Below, piece by piece: positions 37,914 through 47,823 of a stretch of DNA of 64,000 nucleotides (its first letter is position 1; every line of letters begins with the position of its first letter). Source of the stretch: PFL42 sp963789825. GTDB taxonomy: Bacteria; Chloroflexota; Anaerolineae; Anaerolineales; E44-bin32. The stretch covers positions 372,001 through 436,000 of the forward strand of contig CAWBME010000007.1 of assembly GCA_963789825.1 (NCBI GenBank), written 5' to 3'. Both the position numbers and the translations under genes were made by a program. The notes below the pieces were generated by a model. It had not been told where the DNA came from. It ran no database searches and was given only the letters and a program-made list of their open reading frames with translations.

Positions 37914-38106
37914 GACCTCACCCCCTGACCCCCTCTCCGCAGACGGCACACGGGTACGCCATGAACCGTGGCGGAGAGGGGGAACAAGATCTGGGGGTGG
38001 GGGGGTCCCCACCCCCCAGGAATATCCACCCCTTCCCCTGCGGGACTCGTGTGAGTCGCGGATGTCGGCTCATGCGGGCGGAGGGGCTGGGGGAGAGGGC
38101 TGGACG
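37914..38106. repeat. Hairpin-rich intergenic element
   Basis: About 190 bases. It opens with a C-run block ending ccccctctccgc (37929-37940), which pairs perfectly with gcggagaggggg (37971-37982). It continues with a near-perfect hairpin ctgggggt...ccccaccccccag at 37991-38019 and closes with a G-rich block containing ggggctgggggagaggg near 38080-38100. The CTCACCCCCTGACCCC...GGGGAGAGGG layout resembles dispersed intergenic repeats seen in Chloroflexota and cyanobacteria (from memory, not searched). It lies between convergent-flanked minus-strand genes with no ORF inside. Confidence 0.6.
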
Positions 38107-38132
38107 ATGACACGGCGTTCTTCAGCAGCCTG

Positions 38133-38769
38133 CTAGAAACGAAGCTCGTGAACCGCCTCGTCGGCGGTGAGCGCAGACACCAGACGGTCATGCGCCTGCA
38201 ACGAACCGGAAGCATCCCAGGCGCAGGTGATCTGGTCGCGCGTTCGCTCCTGGCGGTGGGCGTGCAAGCGCAGCCCGCTCTTGCGGAAGATCGCCTCAAG
38301 CTCCGCCACCTTCCCCGGATCGGCCACGCAGGAGAAGACATAGGTCCGCTCCTCGCGCAGGTTGTCGATGCGCTGTTCGAACCACGGCAAGAGCCACAGC
38401 ACGGCCAGCGAGATCCCCACGCCCACCGCCGCCAGGGCATACTCCCCGCCGCCGATGCTCATGCCCAGCGCGGCGGTCAACCAGATGGCTGCGGCGGTGG
38501 TCAGTCCGATCACCCGGCCGCTGTCGCGCATGATCACTCCTGCGCCGAGAAAGCCCACCCCGGCCACGATGCCGGCGGCGATGCGCGTTGGGTCGTTCTC
38601 TCCCGCCAGACGGACCGAGAGGATCGTGAACAGCGCCGAGCCCAGGCAGATGAAGATCAGGGTGCGAAAGCCGGCCGCCTTGTCGCGAAACTCACGCTCG
38701 ATCCCGATCAAGCCCTCCAGCCAGGACAGCCAGACCAAGTTTCAGCAGGTCCTCGGGGAGCAGAAACAT
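38133..38769 (-). CDS. MgtC/SapB family membrane protein (frame broken near 38714)
   Basis: Start at 38769: MFLLPEDLLKLGLAVLAGG. After removal of one g from ggg at 38713-38715 it continues GLIGIEREFRDKAAGFRTLI, IVAGVGFLGAGVIMRDSGRV and GLTTAAAIWLTAALGMSIGG, the MgtC transmembrane signature. A C-terminal ACT-like cytoplasmic domain follows (YVFSCVADPGKVAELEAIFR). Without the repair the first helix is missing. MgtC proteins modulate Mg2+ and phosphate homeostasis in other bacteria; a virulence role is not suggested here. Confidence 0.88.
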
Positions 38770-39307
38770 GAGCACCTCTCTATGCGCCCGCAGGGTGGCA
38801 GCGATCACCCGTCACCCAGCGGGGCAACTCGAATCTTGGCAGGTCATCGCGCACGATGCAACCCTCCGGCCTTCGCTGTCCAGCCGGTGCAAGTAGGTCG
38901 CCCACCGTGCACCTCCGCCACGCCTTCACGCAACGCACATCGAGGCGGCCCCTGCACTTCGTTCCTGCACGGCAGTGGTGCGTTCCGCTTGGATCCCTCG
39001 GTGTGTCCCTGACGCGGCGCTCATACGACCAACCCTTGACGGCTGGCCATCGAACTCGACGACTTGCAGATCCTGACGCAGCCGCTAGCAGAAGCGCCTT
39101 TGGATGCATGGGCCGCTGGGCTCGGAGGAGGTGCGACCACTCCATCCCGCGCGGCGGCACACTCCCTCTCGTTACCCCCGTGGCCGCCCGGTCGATGGCC
39201 GGGTGCGGCTTCGCGTCCGGGCAGCCCGGGCATGTTCATAGCGACCCTCGACAGCCGAGCCACCCTAGCGGCGGGTTGACGACCGCAGGGTTACGCACGC
39301 CGGCCGG
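38770..39307. other. Intergenic region without recognisable gene
   Basis: No family-like translation in any of the six frames; no repeat or promoter noted with confidence. Confidence 0.4.
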
Positions 39308-40068
39308 TCAGGCGGTTTTCTTGCCCCTCACCAGCCCAACGAGCAGCATCATGGCCAGCACCGCCGTCATGAGCCAGGCGGCGCCCATGACCAGGGTCAC
39401 TGACGAATGCTTCAAGGCGATCCCAACGAATGCCCAGATCAAGACCAGGACAAAGGCGAAGTCCCTGCCGGGTGAGGAAGACCAGCACGCCGACAACCGT
39501 TGCCACGCCCGAGCATGATCGCCGCCCAGGCCTCCGGCGCGATCCCCCAGCCGCCCCAGCCAAGGAAGTAGAGCGTTGAGGTGACGTTGGCGATCGTCGC
39601 CACGGTCGCCCAGCCCAGGTAGATGCTGAAGGGAATCTGGACGCACCATCGCTCGGCCGTCGACACAGGAGTGCGGCCAATCTCGAGGCGCAGGTAGGAG
39701 ACAATCAACAGAATAGCCAACGCCGCCAGGATGAAGGGGCCGGCGACGAAGTACTCATAGTGCCACGAGATCAGCCAGCCGATGTTGGCCAGGCAGCTCA
39801 CGGCGAACCAGTAGCCCAGCCGCACCAAGCGGGGGTTCTGGCGCTGCGACGGCAGGGCTTGGAAGATGGCGAAGGTCACCAACCCCAGGTAGATCAGCCC
39901 CCAGATCGAGAAGACGTAGCCTGCCGGTACGAAGTAGACCAAGAAGCGGTCGGAGATGTCGCCGGTGTTCAAGCCATTCAGTGGGAGCGCATTGGCCAGG
40001 ATGTTGAAGATGATCGTGACGACAACAGCGATGATATTGACGGTCTGACGCACTACGTTGCGATCCAT
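39308..40068 (-). CDS. TspO/MBR-like tryptophan-rich membrane protein (two frame breaks)
   Basis: Start at 40068. NIIAVVVTIIFNILANALPL, FVPAGYVFSIWGLIYLGLVT, FAVSCLANIGWLISWHYEYF and FSIYLGWATVATIANVTSTL give the tryptophan-rich five-to-eight-helix pattern of long TspO-related proteins. The frame is then lost near 39510 and again near 39475: VATVVGVLVFLT in a second frame, and DFAFVLVLIWAFVGIALKHS with VTLVMGAAWLMTAVLAMMLL in a third, ending at 39308. Both steps are one-base insertions. Ligand unknown (family: porphyrins, cholesterol). Confidence 0.75.
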
Positions 40069-40129
40069 GCATTCCTCCCGGGGATCCCCCGACTGAGCCT
40101 GGGCAGCCGATCGGCCATCCAGGGCGGAC

Positions 40130-40612
40130 TCAGTCCAGCTCCCAGCAAGTCGCGCTCGACGGGAAGTCCGCTTCGCGCCAGCCCATGCCCTTCGACGGCC
40201 GGAAGCAGAAGGTCAGAGTCTCCCCATCGTCGACTTGAGGACGGAAATCATACTTCACCTGGTAGCGGTCGGCAAACCGCTCCAGCGCGGCCGCATCGAC
40301 CAATGGGTCGGCGGCTCCTTCGAGGATCACCGCTTCGTCCCCACTTTCCAGATGAACCCCGCAGGCCGCGTTGCGCAGCAGGTTGAGCGCCTTGCGCGAG
40401 TGCCGGCTGGTCCCAAAGAGCAGCTGGCCTTCGGCCCAGATCCCCCAGACCGGAACGGCATGCGGTCGACCCTGTTGCCCGACAGTGACCAGCCAGTAGT
40501 TGCGCGCCTGTTGCAGCCGGTCGACGGCCCAGGACCATGGTAGCAGGCCTGCCTCGCCTGCCGTCGGATCCACGCCATACGAGGCGGGCATCTTCGGTCG
40601 CCGGCTTCTCAT
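40130..40612 (-). CDS. Pyridoxamine 5'-phosphate oxidase family protein
   Basis: 160 aa. ARNYWLVTVGQQGRPHAVPV, WGIWAEGQLLFGTSRHSRKA and LNLLRNAACGVHLESGDEAV follow the split-barrel flavin-binding pattern of PNPOx-like proteins. The tail, DGETLTFCFRPSKGMGWREA, is the family end seen in many stand-alone members. Cofactor may be FMN or F420. The start overlaps the stop of the upstream acetyltransferase by 4 bases (minus-strand ATGA). Confidence 0.87.
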   Translation of the reverse strand: MRSRRPKMPASYGVDPTAGEAGLLPWSWAVDRLQQARNYWLVTVGQQGRPHAVPVWGIWAEGQLLFGTSRHSRKALNLLRNAACGVHLESGDEAVILEGAADPLVDAAALERFADRYQVKYDFRPQVDDGETLTFCFRPSKGMGWREADFPSSATCWELD

Positions 40613-41613
40613 CGATCTCCCTTAGCCCAGGCGATGCGCTCGTCGATCCGCCGCGCCAGGCGGTAGAAGGCGGGGCGGAAGCCGAAGCGCGGCCAGAAGC
40701 GCGAAGATAGCAGGTTGGTGCTGCGCCAGTCGGTCTCGCAGAACGCAAAGCCTCGCCGGCGTGCATGCTCCAGCCCAGCGCGGGTCAAGGCCGAGGCGAT
40801 GCCGCGGCCGCGCGCGTCAGGCCGGGTTCCGGCGATGGCCAGATGGCAGGTCGAGTCGTCGCCCAGCAGGTGTTCGCCGACTCATCTCGGAAGGATAGTA
40901 CGCCTGGGATCCGACTGGCTTCTCCTTGCTCGAATGCCAGCCAGACGTCCACCGTCGGGTCGTCGAGCAACTCCAGCCAGCCGGCGCGATTGGCTTCGGC
41001 GCTCTCCGGCAGCATGGCCGCCCACACCGGTGCCTGGAGCTGATGACGCCACACAACATCCGACATCTGCGCTAGCGCCACCCGATCATCGTCGGTCGCC
41101 AGGCGGATGGTTACGCCGACCGGCGCAAGGAAGTCCGGAAGAGCAAGCGAGCGCAGATCCAGCACGGCATGGACGTGCTCAATGCCGAAGGCCAGCCCGA
41201 ACCACAAGCCCGCAGGGCCCCAGGTTCACTGGCCGGGCACGACGACAAAGTGCGCAAAGATCTCGGAAGAACCCAGCCGCTCGGCCAGGCGGCGCGTAGA
41301 GATCGGGGATACCGGTCAGCCTCGCTGTCGTCGCCCAGGCGCTTCCGCCGGCGCGGATCCACCCGGAGCGTCCCCACCAGGGATCGAGCACCGTCTCGCC
41401 GATCAGGTAGGCCTGCAGGCGGTCGCCGGCGAAAGCTCCCCAGCCGACGCAGCTCTCTCGGCCCAGCGACGCCGAAAGCAACGCCTCAGCGGTCTCATCG
41501 GACTCCGCATCCGCCGGCAGCTCGGGGAAGAACGTCCGGTGGGTGCGGTGTCGCCGAGCGAGCAGGCGGGCGGCGTCGGGGAGGTCCGAGTTCTGTAGCG
41601 GGCGGAATTCCAC
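40609..41613 (-). CDS. GNAT-fold acetyltransferase, two-part protein spread over all three frames
   Basis: GTG at 41613. Frame one carries VEFRPLQNSDLPDAARLLAR and ESCVGWGAFAGDRLQAYLIG. Short pieces in other frames (LGDDSEADRY, LAERLGSSEIFAHFVVVP, PGALRA) lead to FGLAFGIEHVHAVLDLRSLA, the linker of tandem GNAT proteins. The second half runs VTIRLATDDDRVALAQMSDV to FRDESAN, then another frame supplies GDDSTCHLAIAGTRPDARGR, GIASALTRAGLEHARRRGFA and the stop at 40609. The acetyl-CoA loop (R-x-x-G-x-G/A) is in this last part. At least four frame steps are needed; this is the most damaged gene of the window. Repaired length about 330 aa. Confidence 0.65.
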
Positions 41614-41953
41614 GCGCTTCTCCTCAGAGCGGAGTCGTCTGCCTGTGCGCACCGGCGTCGTCCGGGCGTGCGAGGGCCCGCGGTTTGCCGGCAGTGATGG
41701 GCAGTGGCCCGCGGAGGCATTGAGGGGACCCAGCACGATCCGGGCTGAGTGTACCCTGAGGTCCGAGGCCAGGGATCGCCCCCTGGCACGCGGCTGTTGA
41801 GACGGGACCGCCGACCCCCGTCTCCGGTCATCGCATCAAGTGCGCACCGAAGGCTCGCCAGCCGATTGAGCCCGACGCCACCATGTGCCCCGAGGCGCCA
41901 GATCGGCCCTGCGAGCCCTCGTCACCGGCGCTGACTTCGGCTTTGCAGTGCTC
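41614..41953. other. Intergenic region without recognisable gene
   Basis: Six-frame reading gives no family-like segment; no repeat or clear promoter. Confidence 0.35.
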
Positions 41954-43638
41954 TCAGGGTTCTGATGGACTCGGGAACACGAACAACCGCTTGTTCTCCG
42001 GCGTCAGGTTTCCCGGCAAGGCGTCCGGATCTCGGGCGATAATGAAGTCGGCTTCGTCCAACGATCCGCGGACAAGGCCAGGCAGGTAGAATCCAAGCCC
42101 ATAGGGCGCGTTGGGCAGTTCCTGGGAAAGAGCGACGATCTTGCCGTCTCGCGGAAGCCTCTCCCTGATCGCCATCATGTCCCAGGTGAACTGAGAGAGC
42201 CTGCCCACAGGGTCGCTTCTGGTCTCCAGGTGCTGGTGCAGCGCCTGCGTCTGCTGATTGGCGATCAAGAACAGGATCAGCGCCGCGGCCAACAGTACCC
42301 CAGCCGAGCAGCGGCCGGCCGGAGACCCTGAGCAGCGAGAACGCCGAGGCATAGAAGAGCAGCGGCACGCCCAGGTAGTACATGCTGGTGTAGTCATGCG
42401 GCCCACTCATGTTGCGCATGACGATCAGCCACACGAAACCGGGCACCAGCAGCAGCACGGCCACCGCCTGACGGTCCCGATCCCAGTGGGAAACCTGCAG
42501 CGCGATCACCGCAAGCGCCGCCGCCAGGATCAGCAGGTTGGGGAGCGTCTCGCCTCCCGGCTTGCGCAGCGGGACCGACCATCGCACCAGCCGATCCAGC
42601 TGGTCTTGCAGGAAGCCATCCCATGAGACCACATCGGCGAATTCGAGGTTGAAGGCCGGGTCGAACCCGAGTCGGTTTTCGGCGGATTGCAGGATGCTGG
42701 TCTGGAGCGGCGCCGCCCCAGTCCGGGCGGATTCCATCCCAACGTTGTAGGCCAGGAATACGGCCCCCAGCCCGAAGCCCAGCAAGCAGGCCCGCAGGGC
42801 GGGGAGGCGAAGGAACGCCGCCAGGCGTAGGCGCCAGCCCAGCTGCGGCCGGCGCAGCAGCGGTGCCGCTTCCAAGCACCAACCACACCAGCAGCACAGA
42901 GAAGGAGGCGTAGCCGCGGCCCATCGAGACCGCCAGCACGGTGCCCAGGTATGGCGCTCGCCGCCGGCCATCGATCCGATACAGCGCCAGGGTGTAGACG
43001 AGGATCATCATTCCCAGCAGCGCCGGTTGATCGAAGTGCACCATGTCCTTGTAGAACAGCAGGTATTCACTGCTCATCGCCAGCACGGCGGCGGCCAGCG
43101 CCGCCGGTTTGCTGCCCACCAACTTGTCGACGATCAGCGCGGCGAAGAACACGGTCGCCAGGAAGATCAGGTTCATGATCTGCTTGGCGATGTAGACCTT
43201 CGACGATAGCCGCTCCGTGATCGACAGCGCCTGGTGCATGGCCGCGCTGAAGAACACCGGGTAGCGGTCGAAATAGTCATAGCGGATCGTGCCGTTGGGC
43301 TCGGCATACGCCAGCGCGTAGCCCACGAAGCCGTTCTCTGCCGTGGCATGGCTGATGATGGCCAACGCATGGGACGACACCCACCCATGGTGCCTCGGCT
43401 GCCGCTCATCGTAGCCCGGCTCGAAACCGACGAAGCGGTTCTGGCTGGCCAGCACATACAGCGCCAGCGCGGCGAATACCGCCAGCGTGGCGAAGCCGGG
43501 AATTCGCCTTCGCCACCGCTCACGCCCTGCCGGCTTTGCCCGGCCCTCGCCCGGGGCAGGCTCGATCACGGAGTCAGTTACGCCTTGCGGCATGGTCCCA
43601 CCCGGATCCTCAAGCATACGCGGCTGTCTGGGGGTCAC
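41954..43638 (-). CDS. GT39/PMT-like integral membrane glycosyltransferase (two frame breaks)
   Basis: Start at 43638, after which helix IPGFATLAVFAALALYVLAS begins. Luminal motif FEPGYDERQPRHHGWVSSHA carries acidic/His residues like the D-E of ArnT/PMT enzymes. YDYFDRYPVFFSAAMHQALS, LVDKLVGSKPAALAAAVLAM and DMVHFDQPALLGMMILVYTL add membrane helices. Frame breaks near 42870-42885 and 42300 separate the middle (LGFGLGAVFLAYNVGMESAR, GGETLPNLLILAAALAVIAL, YTSMYYLGVPLLFYASAFSL) and the end (AALILFLIANQQTQALHQHL, ending FVFPSPSEP). Repaired length about 560 aa. Donor would be a polyprenyl-phosphate sugar; acceptor unknown. Confidence 0.78.
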
Positions 43639-43652
43639 TCAGAACGTGCGCA

Positions 43653-45180
43653 CTATGGTTTCACGAAAAGACGGAGGTCCACGTAGCCATACACCTGATC
43701 GTAGCCTGGCTTCAGGTAGGCTTCCACTTCCGGTAGATCAAACCGGCCCAGCAGCACTACCGGCGCCTCGCTCTCGCGGATGATCTCAATGATCTGGCCT
43801 TCCGTCACCACGCCGCTGCGCAGGACCTTCTGAGAGAGATTGGCCATCACGGGCGGGAGATCCCTGCGGCTGCGAAAGGCGAACATCGGCCGGTCGGTGA
43901 TCAGCAGGCTGCCGCCGGGGTCGAAGTACTCGATCAGCGTGAGCAGATCATACTCCCGAGCGTCCATGGCGGCGCCGGCCACCAGGTTGGGCATGTCCGC
44001 TCTGAGCTTGCCCAGGAAGCGGGGACCAGCCCAGATCACGTACATCGCGGCCAGTCCAGCGGCCGCCAGCGCCAGCAGGCCCAAGCCCCATCGCTCACGC
44101 TGGCCCCGCAGGGCAAGGCGCACGGGTTCGACCAACCCGACTCCGGCCAACACGCTGGCCGGGATCGCCACCAGCAGCTGCTGGTGGTACCAGACCGGGG
44201 TATTCACCGCCAGCAGCGCCCCCGCCAGCACGATCCATGCGGCGAAGTACAGCGACACCCACACCTTGCGATAGATGCAGATCCCGGCGCCGATCGCCGC
44301 CAGCAAGAACAGCGGCCAAAGGTCGCGCGTGTGACGCATGAGGGTTTCGCCAGCGAAGTAGGCTATCCCCTGGACGCCTAGGTGGGTTTCAACAAGCTGG
44401 CCAAGGTGCGTCGGTCCCACCCACCCCAGTACGAGCACACCGAGAACCCCGACAAACACAGCCGCCCACAGGCCGGCGGCCTTCCAGCGTAGCGCCCCGA
44501 ACCGGCGCCCGGCTGGATCGCTCTCCCCCGCAGGGATCGCCAGCAGCCCGACCAGAACGGCCGGGACCAACACGACCGTGAACAGTTTGACCATTGTCGA
44601 GACGGCGAGCAGCGCCGCGGCGAGGATCAGCCACAGGGGCCGACCTCGTTCGTGCCAGACGGTCAAGCAAAGCAGCGACAACATGGCCAGCGAGATCGCA
44701 GGCAAGCCGACCATGACCGAGACGCTCAGTTGGATGTAGGCCGGGATCAGCACCATGAGGACGACGGCGGCCGCGGCGTGCGTCCAGCCCCAGGTCCGGC
44801 GCAGGTGCTCGGCCGCCGAGACCAGCGACATGAGCGAGAACGCCAGCACCGCCAAGCGGGCCGGAAGGACCTTGGCGCCGAAGACGTGCACCAACCCAGA
44901 GAGCAGCACGGTAAACAGCGGCGGTTGGTCACTGTAGATTTGGCCGTACAGCGACTTGCCCCCGGCGTGCAGCAGGGCCTTCATCAGCTGGATGCCCTCG
45001 TCGGGGTCCAGTTCAAAGACGAAGCGGAACGGAAAGAACAGCAGCACCGTCAGGGCGAATACCACCACCAGCAGCAACCGGAACGGCCTGCAGGGTCAGC
45101 TGCGCCCAGCGGGATGAAGCCCAGCGCTGCCGTGCGGCGCCTGACGGCAGCTCTCCGCTCACCCGCTTCTCCGACGCCAT
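43653..45180 (-). CDS. GT39-like membrane glycosyltransferase (frame broken near 45087)
   Basis: Start at 45180 (MASEKRVSGELPSGAARQRW); the frame changes near 45085-45090 into LLLVVVFALTVLLFFPFRFV. Then FELDPDEGIQLMKALLHAGG gives the catalytic D-x-D/E-G motif of the first luminal loop. About eleven helices follow, with SLYGQIYSDQPPLFTVLLSG early and VWYHQQLLVAIPASVLAGVG later, and a soluble tail with LLITDRPMFAFRSRRDLPPV. Total about 509 aa after repair. It lies 14 bases from the start of the other GT39-like gene, so they probably act in one glycan pathway. Confidence 0.8.
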
Positions 45181-45203
45181 CCGGGGATTCCCAACCGGCT
45201 CAT

Positions 45204-46526
45204 CTACCGGACCCCTTCGAGCACGCCTGCTTTGCCCAGCGTCTCGGCCAGCGCGTGCAACTCCCAGGCTGGCGCGCCGATCCGATCGCCAATGGCGATC
45301 AGGTCGTTGGTCCCATCGGCGTAGGCCAGCAGGTCCATCATGGTTTGCACCTGCTGCTTGCTCTCGCGCGTGCTGAGCGTTGGATACAGGCCACGCCTGC
45401 CAAGCTGCGGCTCGCCCAGCGTGGTCACCCGGTAGATTCGGTTGACTTCGAGTGTCGTGAGGCATTGGCGCAGGAGCTGGAAGCTGCCGGCGAGGCCGGC
45501 GGGGGTGACCAGCTCCAGATTGTCGAGCGAGGTGTGGTACTCCGGGTACGAGCCGTACTTGCTGCGCATGAGGCTCACCACCGGCAGGTCGACTCCGGGG
45601 CTGCAGTACTGGCGCTCGTCGCTGCCTCGATCGAGGTAGGTCCAACGCACGAAGTCCGGGTGCGTGTGGCGCAGCGTGTGCAAGGCGGCGCGATCGGCAA
45701 GCCGGTCACCGGTGCGTGAAGGCAGGTAGGAGTAGACGCGTTCGTCGCCGACGCAGGTGATATTGAAGCCCGCCACCGTGTTGCGCCGCATCGCCTCCAG
45801 GTTCCGGCTCAGGTAGGTGATCGATCCGATCGTCTCCGGGACGAAGACGATCCGGTAGGAGTATCGTCGCGGTGCTTCCATCAGCCAGCGCGCCAGGAAC
45901 GCAGTCACCGCCGGGCCGGAGAGCTCATTGTTGGCCATCGAAGGATGGCAGATGTAGGTGGAGAGCAGGATCTCCTCGGGCGTGGTCCCCGGGATGCGAC
46001 ACTCGGCGTAGGTCAGGCTGCCCTCGGTCAGCTCGCTGTCGATCACGACGTGATAGTTGCCCGGGCGCAAGCTAGTGCGCAAGACATGCGGCAGGCAGAA
46101 GCCCCAGCGCTCGGCATAGTACGAAGTGACATACGGGATCGCTTGCGGCAGCTCCGGCAGCGAGTGCAGATGCGGCTGGAGCTCTTCCAGCGAAAGGCGG
46201 GCATCCACGGGAATGGAGTACCCGACGACATGCAGGTTGTTCGCATGGAAATCGACGATGCGGCGGCCTTGCGGATCCTCGAGGTAGGCCTGACGGATAT
46301 TCCACTCGCGCGGCACGACCCAGTCGAAGACGGGGGTCCCGGAAGGAACCTCGGTGATTTCCAGCGGCAGGAACTCAGCCAGGATGGCGAGCAATTCTCG
46401 AACGCCGTTTCCGGTGATACTGCGGCAGATCGGGAACAGCCGCCTGACGAGGGCATGCATTTCATCGCCAATCGGGATCACGCGGTCCTGGTCGGACCTG
46501 GCATCCACCATTTCTCGCTCCCACAC
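45204..46526 (-). CDS. DUF4910 peptidase-like protein (DUF2172/aminopeptidase-type)
   Basis: 440 aa, intact. Order of blocks: FPICRSITGNGVRELLAILA and PLEITEVPSGTPVFDWVVPR (DUF2172-type opening, where the PSG-x-x-V-F-D-W-x-V-P-x-E motif is diagnostic), YTHPGEILLSTYICHPSMAN equivalent in EEILLSTYICHPSMANNELS (zinc-binding His/Asn), RIVFVPETIGSITYLSRNLE and GSDERQYCSPGVDLPVVSLM with the second metal region. A C-terminal winged-helix-like tail follows. The family is often found in polysaccharide or natural-product loci; the true substrate is not known. It sits directly beside two membrane glycosyltransferases. Confidence 0.88.
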   Translation of the reverse strand: MWEREMVDARSDQDRVIPIGDEMHALVRRLFPICRSITGNGVRELLAILAEFLPLEITEVPSGTPVFDWVVPREWNIRQAYLEDPQGRRIVDFHANNLHVVGYSIPVDARLSLEELQPHLHSLPELPQAIPYVTSYYAERWGFCLPHVLRTSLRPGNYHVVIDSELTEGSLTYAECRIPGTTPEEILLSTYICHPSMANNELSGPAVTAFLARWLMEAPRRYSYRIVFVPETIGSITYLSRNLEAMRRNTVAGFNITCVGDERVYSYLPSRTGDRLADRAALHTLRHTHPDFVRWTYLDRGSDERQYCSPGVDLPVVSLMRSKYGSYPEYHTSLDNLELVTPAGLAGSFQLLRQCLTTLEVNRIYRVTTLGEPQLGRRGLYPTLSTRESKQQVQTMMDLLAYADGTNDLIAIGDRIGAPAWELHALAETLGKAGVLEGVR

Positions 46527-46752
46527 GGCGCCGGCCCACTCGGCCAGTGAGCCCGCTTTCGGAATTGCCCCCGTCCGCCGCGTTCGTCCATCAGGATGCG
46601 GCGTCTGTCTGCCTCGATACCGTCCAGGTCAACCCTCGATGCCCATCGGGCGCGGCCACCGCTCCTGGAGCTGCGCCTGCTTTCCACAGCCAGGGACCCC
46701 TCGGCATTGGATGCAGGGCCGACCTCTGTCCGTCGGCCCGGACAGAATCCCT

Positions 46753-47749
46753 TCAGGCGTCCTCGGCTTCTCCGGCAGCCTCCTGCATCAACTCCGCCCG
46801 TCGTCGCCGGTACTCGACGATTGGGTGATCCCCATGGATCAATTGCTCGCCGGATCTCAAACCGGAGGCCTCGGGCGAATGGGTCTCCACGACGCGCCGA
46901 TCCTGGTGGGCGACATACAGGTTGAACGGCATCGCCAGCCGGTTGACCAAACCGCGCACAACCGGGAAACGCACCAGGCTTTGATAGAACCTCAAGTAGA
47001 GAACTGAGCTCTTCTCACCCACAGGGACGAAGGCGGCGACGATTCGCATTCGCTCATCGATGTAATTCTGCCACAAGTTCGGGAAGATGAACTCGAGCTT
47101 GAAGACCTGGTTCGGGGGACGCTGGAAATCGGAAGGCCGGATCGGCGACCGGCCATCCTCAACTCGGTTCGACGGATAGACCTCGAACGCCGACGGGCCT
47201 ACCCAGGCAAAACCAGGCCCGTCGACGACCGTGCGGCCACCCCTGCCAATGCTGTTGTGATGGATGAACGGCAGGTGGACGACATCCAATTGATTCTCGA
47301 TGACGCGTGAGTAGTGGGCTCGCCACGGATCGCGGGCACTGGCGTAACTGAGGCCTGGCCCGAGATCGCGGAAGAACTCCGGTGGTCCCAGCGGCTCCTT
47401 CCCCGGTTCCCCCCACCAGATCCAGACGAAGCCCTGCGCCTCGTGAATCGGATACGCCCTGACCTTGAAGGCTTTGGGCACCTCCGCCGTGCGGCCGTTG
47501 GCGGGGATCCGTTGGACCTGCCCGTTGCCGTCGTACTCGAATCCGTGAAAAGGGCATTGCAGATGGTCACCCATCGTCTGACCACCGCTGAGGCGGACAC
47601 CTCGATGGACACAGCGATCTTGACAGCAGTGAAGCCTTCCGCCGGAATCGCGCCAGAAGACCAAGTCCTCGCCCATGCGCCGCACGCCGACTGGGCGCCG
47701 GCCGATCTCATCAGAACTCCAGCACTACGTACCACTGGTTTCGGATCAC
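46753..47749 (-). CDS. Rieske [2Fe-2S] ring-hydroxylating oxygenase-like protein (frame broken near 47715)
   Basis: Start at a GTG (47749) behind a GGAGG box; the first frame has IRNQWYVVLE, and removal of one base of aa at 47715-47716 continues SDEIGRRPVGVRRMGEDLVF. Rieske ligands are C-x-H (CVHRG) and C-x2-H (CPFHGFEY), 17 residues apart. The mononuclear iron site is ENQLDVVHLPFIHHNSIG (Asp/His/His). RGLVNRLAMPFNLYVAHQDR and RRVVETHSPEASGLRSGEQL form the end. This is a terminal-oxygenase-type subunit acting on an unknown (probably aromatic or lipid) substrate. No reductase or ferredoxin is adjacent. Confidence 0.85.
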
Positions 47750-47823
47750 GCTCACCTCCTCCTTGGCCTCGGGCGCTCTTTGTGCCGCGTATCGGGCGCA
47801 AGGCAGCTTCAGCCCTCTGGTCG

